Assembly: GCA_963920765.1 (NCBI GenBank)
Contig: OY987243.1
Coordinates: forward strand, 7,564,001 to 7,628,000
Direction of reading: 5' to 3'
DNA: 64,000 nucleotides
DNA from: Ulota crispa
Taxonomy: Eukaryota > Streptophyta > Bryopsida > Orthotrichales > Orthotrichaceae
The notes beneath the pieces are model-generated. The model saw only the letters and a program-made list of their open reading frames with translations, did not search any database and was not told where the DNA came from. Of this stretch, positions 59,580 to 64,000 are shown one piece after another (position 1 is the stretch's first letter; each line of letters starts with the position of its first letter). The position numbers and the translations under genes were made by a program.

Positions 59580-60030
59580 GAGCAATAGATTGTACACTCA
59601 AGTATTGTTTGTTTAGTAAACGACAATGGATGTTTGTGGTTTTACGTGGTGAGAAGCATGAACATTGAGCTACTCCATTTAATGTGATGATGGATTCAAG
59701 TGCCCAGCTAGTTATGATTGGCAAACATTTGGCGGAAAAACTTGGTTTGACTGCTAAGGATTTGGAACCATGTCCGTTCACTATTATCTTTTCAGTCGGA
59801 GGCACAGAATCTGCTACAAGCTATACCAAAAAACATCTACAGCTGATATTTAAAGTAGGGAGAAACCTACATTTTTTTTTTTTTTTGAAGTGTGCTGTCA
59901 CCAATGCTACCAACTATGTTATTTTACTTGGTCAGCAGGCACTTTATCATATTAGTTTTGGTATAGATAACTGGACCAAAGAAGCGTGGATTCGACTAAG
60001 ATGGTCTTCTGGCAATGGTCGGTAGGAGCT
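59580..60030 (+). pseudogene. Aspartic protease domain, decayed
   Basis: The catalytic region reads FNVMMDSSAQLVMIGKHLAEKLGL. The active-site Asp-Ser-Gly has become Asp-Ser-Ser, a single G-to-A change. The flap region and a later VILLGQQAL motif are recognisable. It sits between gag and the methyltransferase as expected for protease in gag-pol. Confidence 0.75.
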
Positions 60031-60339
60031 GATCCCAGTGCCATTTGCAGCTTTAACTATGTCTATGATTGCTGACGCTATGTTCAGATACTCGGCATTT
60101 TTGGAGAGCCTTCCATTTGGTCTTTGACTTTTAGAGGAGACCTTGGCGTTTATTATTGTATATCCAGAGGACCGGCGAGAGTCACTAATCTTGGTGGCTA
60201 CACCTCAGCATTCCAAAGATGCTTTACTATTTTAGACTACCTATTAAGAGTTGTCCCAACGATGTATGGACATTGTAGCTTCTATACCTTTTGTCTCTTT
60301 GGCTTCTTCTCCCATCAATTTATGTTTAGAGGACTAATT

Positions 60340-61310
60340 CATTGGCGTCCATCTCCAACTGGAATCACTTTTGTGGAGCTTTTTGAAGGTATTGGCAACG
60401 GATTTGCAGCCATTTTAGAGGCTGGACTCATGGTTCGCTGATATATTTACGTCGATAATAGTTATGTGCCTATCGAGCAGCACAATACCATTTTCAAAGG
60501 TTGATGGCTCAATTTTCTAAGCAGTCGCTTCCATCATCCATTCATGGATGTTTTGGCCATTTTCATAGAGATGTTACCTTTATTAGTGATGAAAATTTGA
60601 GGAGGTTGGGCCATGTTGATTTGTTTGTGGTAGGATGGCCTTGTTAAGGTCATTTACGAGCAGATGCAGATCAAGGGTTATATGACCCAAAACTTAGCCA
60701 TTTTATAGAGTTGGTGAGGATTACACAACGGTGGTGTAACCATCAAATCACTCCACCTGGGTATATTTTTGAGAATGTACCTCCATTGGGCAATGATTGG
60801 TCAAAGGTGATGGGAGATGGCCATTATATTTATAAAATTTTTGGCCCTCTAACCTTTGTGGATGTTGCTACATTGGGATCATTTATCCATTGACCACAAT
60901 GGCTTTGGACAAACATGATGTCACATTCCATGTTAACTAAGGCGTTTTTACAAGTTATCAAACCTTTAGGGCGAGTTGTGAGAAATATTTTGGATGACCA
61001 CATGAAACCATTGGCATTAGCCAAAAATGATTCATTTCCTTTTGCTTTGGCCAACAATATTAAGAAGTCTTGAGAGGCATTACCAACATTTGTTATATAT
61101 CTTAAATCCTTTGCATTTTGAGCATGTGGACCTGGCATGGTGTGGGATTCTCACAGTTACACTTACAAGGAACCTAATGCGGATAAGCGAGAGCATGCCT
61201 TAGATTTTTCTACTGACACTACAGCAGCTCATGATTTCACTGAAGGTTTACGACACTTTGTATTGAATCAAGCTACTCATACCATGATTTGAACTATTGA
61301 CATTTGTCTT
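60340..61310 (+). pseudogene. Cytosine-C5 DNA methyltransferase domain inside pol, decayed
   Basis: Transfers methyl from S-adenosylmethionine to C5 of cytosine in DNA. Motifs in order: I, FVELFEGIGNGFAAILEAGL (glycine-rich cofactor loop, at 60382-60402); II, YIYVDN; IV, VDLFVVGWPC with the catalytic Pro-Cys at 60639-60644; VI, FENVPPLG with Glu-Asn-Val at 60771-60779; VIII, a HRxR-like site at 60888-60899, where one Arg is now TGA and the other Gln, followed by WLWTN; then a late KEPNADKREHAL segment and a motif X-like GLRHFVLNQAT at about 61245-61290. The ENV and PC context resembles the Dnmt3/DRM and single-domain C5 type. There is a frameshift between 60441 and 60540, a stop straight after the catalytic Cys (60645-60647) and several more stops, so this copy cannot make the enzyme. 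It lies downstream of protease and upstream of reverse transcriptase, in the same frame as reverse transcriptase for its larger part. Confidence 0.88.
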
Positions 61311-61689
61311 GTTGTTCGACAGCGATATGGCCTTTTGTTTATTCTAGAGGCAGATAACAATAGTCAGGGAGCAATGGGAATGCCAATTACTACAATTGAA
61401 GAAGATTCTGTGCTTTGTTTTCATTTTCAGCCGCAACTTTTGGATGAGCTTCTAGCTCAAAAAGCTTTTGCTACTTTAGCCTTAAGTAGCGATGTTGGAG
61501 GCAATGATATTGTCTCTCCTTCTTCTGATTAGCAACCACAAATTGTGTCCACATCTGGTAGTGGTCTATTGATAGAGAAGACTACCACGGAGTTTGATGA
61601 TTGGCCTTTGAGTTTAGATTATCATCTTACAAATATTGAGGCACATAGAATGTGAGCATTCATTCACTCATACCAAAGTTGTTTTTCTT

Positions 61690-62540
61690 TTAACTTTTAT
61701 AACTTGGAGGGTTATAAAGGCAAGTCCATTCACATTCAATTTGAGGATGATAATTCTATATTTTGACGTCTTTATAAGCTCAGTAGTTCTGAGAAGACTA
61801 GTGTTTAAGTCCGATATTATAAACTTTTAGCTGCGGGGTTAATTAGGTTATCCAACGACAAATACGCTTATGCTATGGTAATACCTTCTAAGAAGAATAT
61901 CTTTGGGAATTGGACTGAGAAGAGGATGTGTGGAGATTATTGTATGATCAATAAAAAAATCAAATCAGACCGCTATCCTATGTCAACGCTAGAGGAGTTA
62001 TTTGATACAATAGGATCAGCTCAAATTTTCAGTACATTGGATTTGAGATCTGGATACTGCTAGTTGCCACTATAATTGGAAAATCGTGTAAAGACTACAT
62101 TTTGAGGAGTGGATCAAGATGGTAGAAATCTACTCTATCATTGAAAATTTCTTTCATTTGGTCTTAAAAATGCACATACTGAATTTCAGAGGATGATGGA
62201 CTGTATTTTGACTCGATTGCCATTTGCTCGGTGTTACATTGATGATGTTATTGTCTTTAATAGTTCACCTCAGAATCATGTAAGGCATTTGCAAACCATT
62301 TTTGAGCGATTGCATGAGTAGAATTTGCGCTTGCATTATGGCAAGTGCAAATTTTTCCATGACCGGTTGTTATACTTGGGACTCATAATAGTTTCAGGGA
62401 GAATTGGCGTACAGCAGGCGAAGGTGGATGCTCTTTAAAAGCTTCCAGCATCTTGTGATGTTCCAAGATTGCGTGCATTTTTTGGCCTAGTAAATTATTA
62501 TTGCCGTTTTGTTAAGAATTTCAGCTTGATTGCTAAGCCT
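61690..62540 (+). pseudogene. Reverse transcriptase domain, decayed
   Basis: Ty3/gypsy type. Recognisable blocks: the SKKNIFGNWTEKRMCGDY region, RYPMSTLEELFDTIGSAQIF, STLDLRSGY, then after stops FGLKNAHTEFQRMMD, the catalytic YIDD (CYIDDVIVF, about 62235) and LRAFFGLVNYYCRFVKNFSL near the end. In-frame stops at 62061 and 62073, and further ones at positions where Gln or Trp is expected. Confidence 0.9.
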
Positions 62541-62880
62541 TTGACTATGCTCACTGGCAATGATCAGATTTGGACATGGAGCCGTGAGCAGCAGTTGGCT
62601 TTTGATATGTTAAAGCAGAAGTTGGGCTTAACACCCATGCTTTGACATCCTGATATTACTAGACATTTCCGATTGCACATGAATTGAAGTGCAGCGAGAT
62701 TAAGTGTAGTTTTGACTCAGAAAAATGAAGAAGGACAAGAATATGTTATTGCAATTGCTTTAAAGAGTAACAACTTAGCTGAATTCAACTATTTGTTTTA
62801 TGAAGAAGAAACTTTAGCTGCAATATGGGTCACTTTACATTTTTATCCTTATTTCTATGGACAGCAATGTCCTGATGAAG
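62541..62880 (+). pseudogene. RNase H domain, truncated
   Basis: Follows reverse transcriptase without a gap (PLTMLTGNDQIWTWSREQQLAF). The region where the first catalytic Asp belongs is damaged by a stop. The later EETLAAIWVTLHFYPYFYG block is clear, and similarity then ends at about 62870. No integrase follows. Confidence 0.85.
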
Positions 62881-62889
62881 ATTCCTCCA

Positions 62890-63195
62890 TTACGTAAATA
62901 CTTGTTATTTATTTATGTTTGTGTTGATTTCAATAAATCAACAGTTGAGGCAAAAAAAGTGATCAGGGTGAGAACTATGGTTTGGTAACAGCGCAGCCAT
63001 AGATTCCAGTGCGCTGCACTGTTTTATCACATGTATAGCTCAAGAGGTAGGTAGCAGATTGGCTGAGCTAATTTTTTGCCTCACTAGCTGTCAAGGCGTG
63101 TACCGCCATCACTACTTAACAAGTCCAATGGGATTCAAACCCGAACTGGCGGGCGGCTAGAGACGACCGCTTTTTTAGCCAACCAAGTTCATGAC
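62890..63195 (-). mobile_element. Probable tRNA-derived SINE
   Basis: On the minus strand, TTGGTTGGCTAAAAAAGCGG (A-box-like, about 63170-63190) is followed about 39 bases later by GGGTTTGAATCCC (B-box, about 63128-63140), the spacing of an internal RNA polymerase III promoter. An unrelated tail of about 240 bp follows, ending near where the retrotransposon similarity stops. Target duplications not found; a decayed tRNA-like fragment is the alternative. Confidence 0.5.
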
Positions 63196-64000
63196 TTGAC
63201 GACTGAAGATAAGTGTTTGATGCTATTATATGCACGCAAGAGCACGTGGCCACTTTATGATGATATTTATTTTGTAATTTAATTATTTTTACATGTATAT
63301 CTAAATGTTTTAGAAGGCACATATATTTTGCTTTTGTTTTAATAAAAAATATTAAGGATTTAGAAGTGAATGAAAAATGTGTGAAAGATAAAGGGGTTTG
63401 GCATCTATGGTGGAGTTAGGATGAAGAGGAGCATGGGCTGATGTGTCCCATCTTTTTACCTTAGATAAAGTAGAAGTTAAGGATGAGAGATTTCTTAGTA
63501 TGTTGAAAGTTAGTGTATAAGTGTTGGTGGGAAGGTGGAAGAATTCTCAAAATTTTGATGTAAGAGAATTTTCTGTATATACATGATTTTGAATTGAAAT
63601 TTAGAAAAGTTGTTTCTTGTGTGATTATCTTTCCAACATAAGTTTGCAAGTTTGATTTAGAGTTGTGATGCAAAAGTTATGAGTGTTTGAATTTTGGAGT
63701 CAAAAAACCAAACTTAGAAGAAAAGCCGAGACTTTGACAAGCCATGGCTTATGATCTGTATATCATTTTACAAAAAGATTTGGAAGGAATGTACATTTTA
63801 CTCTTGGCTTTCTAGAAAATCCTTAAACTTGAGATTTAAAACTTGGAAGAGAAAGTTATGGAGGTCTGAAAGATTAGAAATGTGAAAAATTGGAGGTGGT
63901 TGTCCTTTTGTTGAAAGAAGGCCAAAATTTTGAAGAGTTACAATTATTAGACAGTATGAATTTTTTTTTTTAGAATTTTAAAAGTGATAGTTTATTGTTA
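63196..64000. other. AT-rich intergenic DNA, nothing recognised
   Basis: About 800 bp with no gene, no continuation of the retrotransposon and no LTR. Confidence 0.5.

Larger units (their letters stand above)
55484..62880 (+). mobile_element. Ty3/gypsy LTR retrotransposon with a DNA methyltransferase domain, decayed
   Basis: Order: 5' LTR, GC-rich leader, gag with two zinc knuckles, protease, cytosine-C5 DNA methyltransferase, reverse transcriptase, start of RNase H. Matching break points, many stops and frame changes show a dead copy. Integrase and the 3' LTR are missing: the coding similarity ends in RNase H at about 62870 and no second LTR is found before the window ends. The gag-pol order with protease ahead of reverse transcriptase and no integrase between them is the Ty3/gypsy arrangement. 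The methyltransferase is an extra domain, discussed separately. Confidence 0.9.

Noticed and set aside
60124..60441. This stretch as part of protease or reverse transcriptase
   Set aside because: Its end reads FVELFEGIGNG and is followed by the other C5-methyltransferase motifs; neither pol domain has this.
63120..63190. A functional tRNA gene
   Set aside because: A- and B-box-like sequences are present, but no acceptor stem pairs and the anticodon arm cannot be drawn, so a SINE or decayed tRNA fits better.

Overview
This is a stretch of plant nuclear DNA. Three genes encode proteins with clear land-plant relatives: condensin CAP-G, plastid beta-carotene hydroxylase and plastid Ccs1. A fourth gene is unrecognised. 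All four lie on the minus strand and all are split by short GT-AG introns. Between them is AT-rich DNA packed with small transposons. The proteins and transposon types fit a streptophyte, probably a land plant. The species cannot be fixed from this sequence.

Layout. 1-2563: 5' part of CAP-G. About 2.7-8.8 kb: a possible decayed reading frame, a solo LTR, two TTAA-bracketed elements and a Tourist-like MITE. 8804-10846: beta-carotene hydroxylase in seven exons. About 11.8-42.9 kb: a repeat belt without recognisable genes, holding most of the TTAA-bracketed elements and nested CACTA, Stowaway and hAT-like MITEs. 42991-45765: a gene for an unrecognised, probably nuclear, coiled-coil protein. 48344-51221: Ccs1 in three exons. 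About 51.8-55.4 kb: more MITEs and a tandem repeat. 55484-62880: a decayed, 3'-truncated Ty3/gypsy LTR retrotransposon. After it come a probable tRNA-derived SINE and plain AT-rich DNA.

The most striking feature is inside the retrotransposon. Between protease and reverse transcriptase lies a cytosine-C5 DNA methyltransferase domain. Its glycine-rich cofactor loop, Pro-Cys catalytic motif, Glu-Asn-Val motif and late motifs can still be read, although the copy carries stops and a frameshift. An element that carried a DNA-methylating enzyme is itself decayed in a way that looks like methyl-cytosine deamination.

The second notable system is a large group of non-autonomous elements. I count 19 in this window, about 15 kb in total. 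They share a TTAA + CCCCTAAA-type terminus and mostly a short GC-run hairpin just inside the end, but they have several different interiors. Some share one TTAA with a neighbour, several sit as inverted pairs, and one is a near-perfect 718-bp palindrome. I see no transposase gene for them here.

The host genes do not form an operon-like unit. CAP-G acts in chromosome condensation. Beta-carotene hydroxylase and Ccs1 are both nuclear-encoded plastid proteins.
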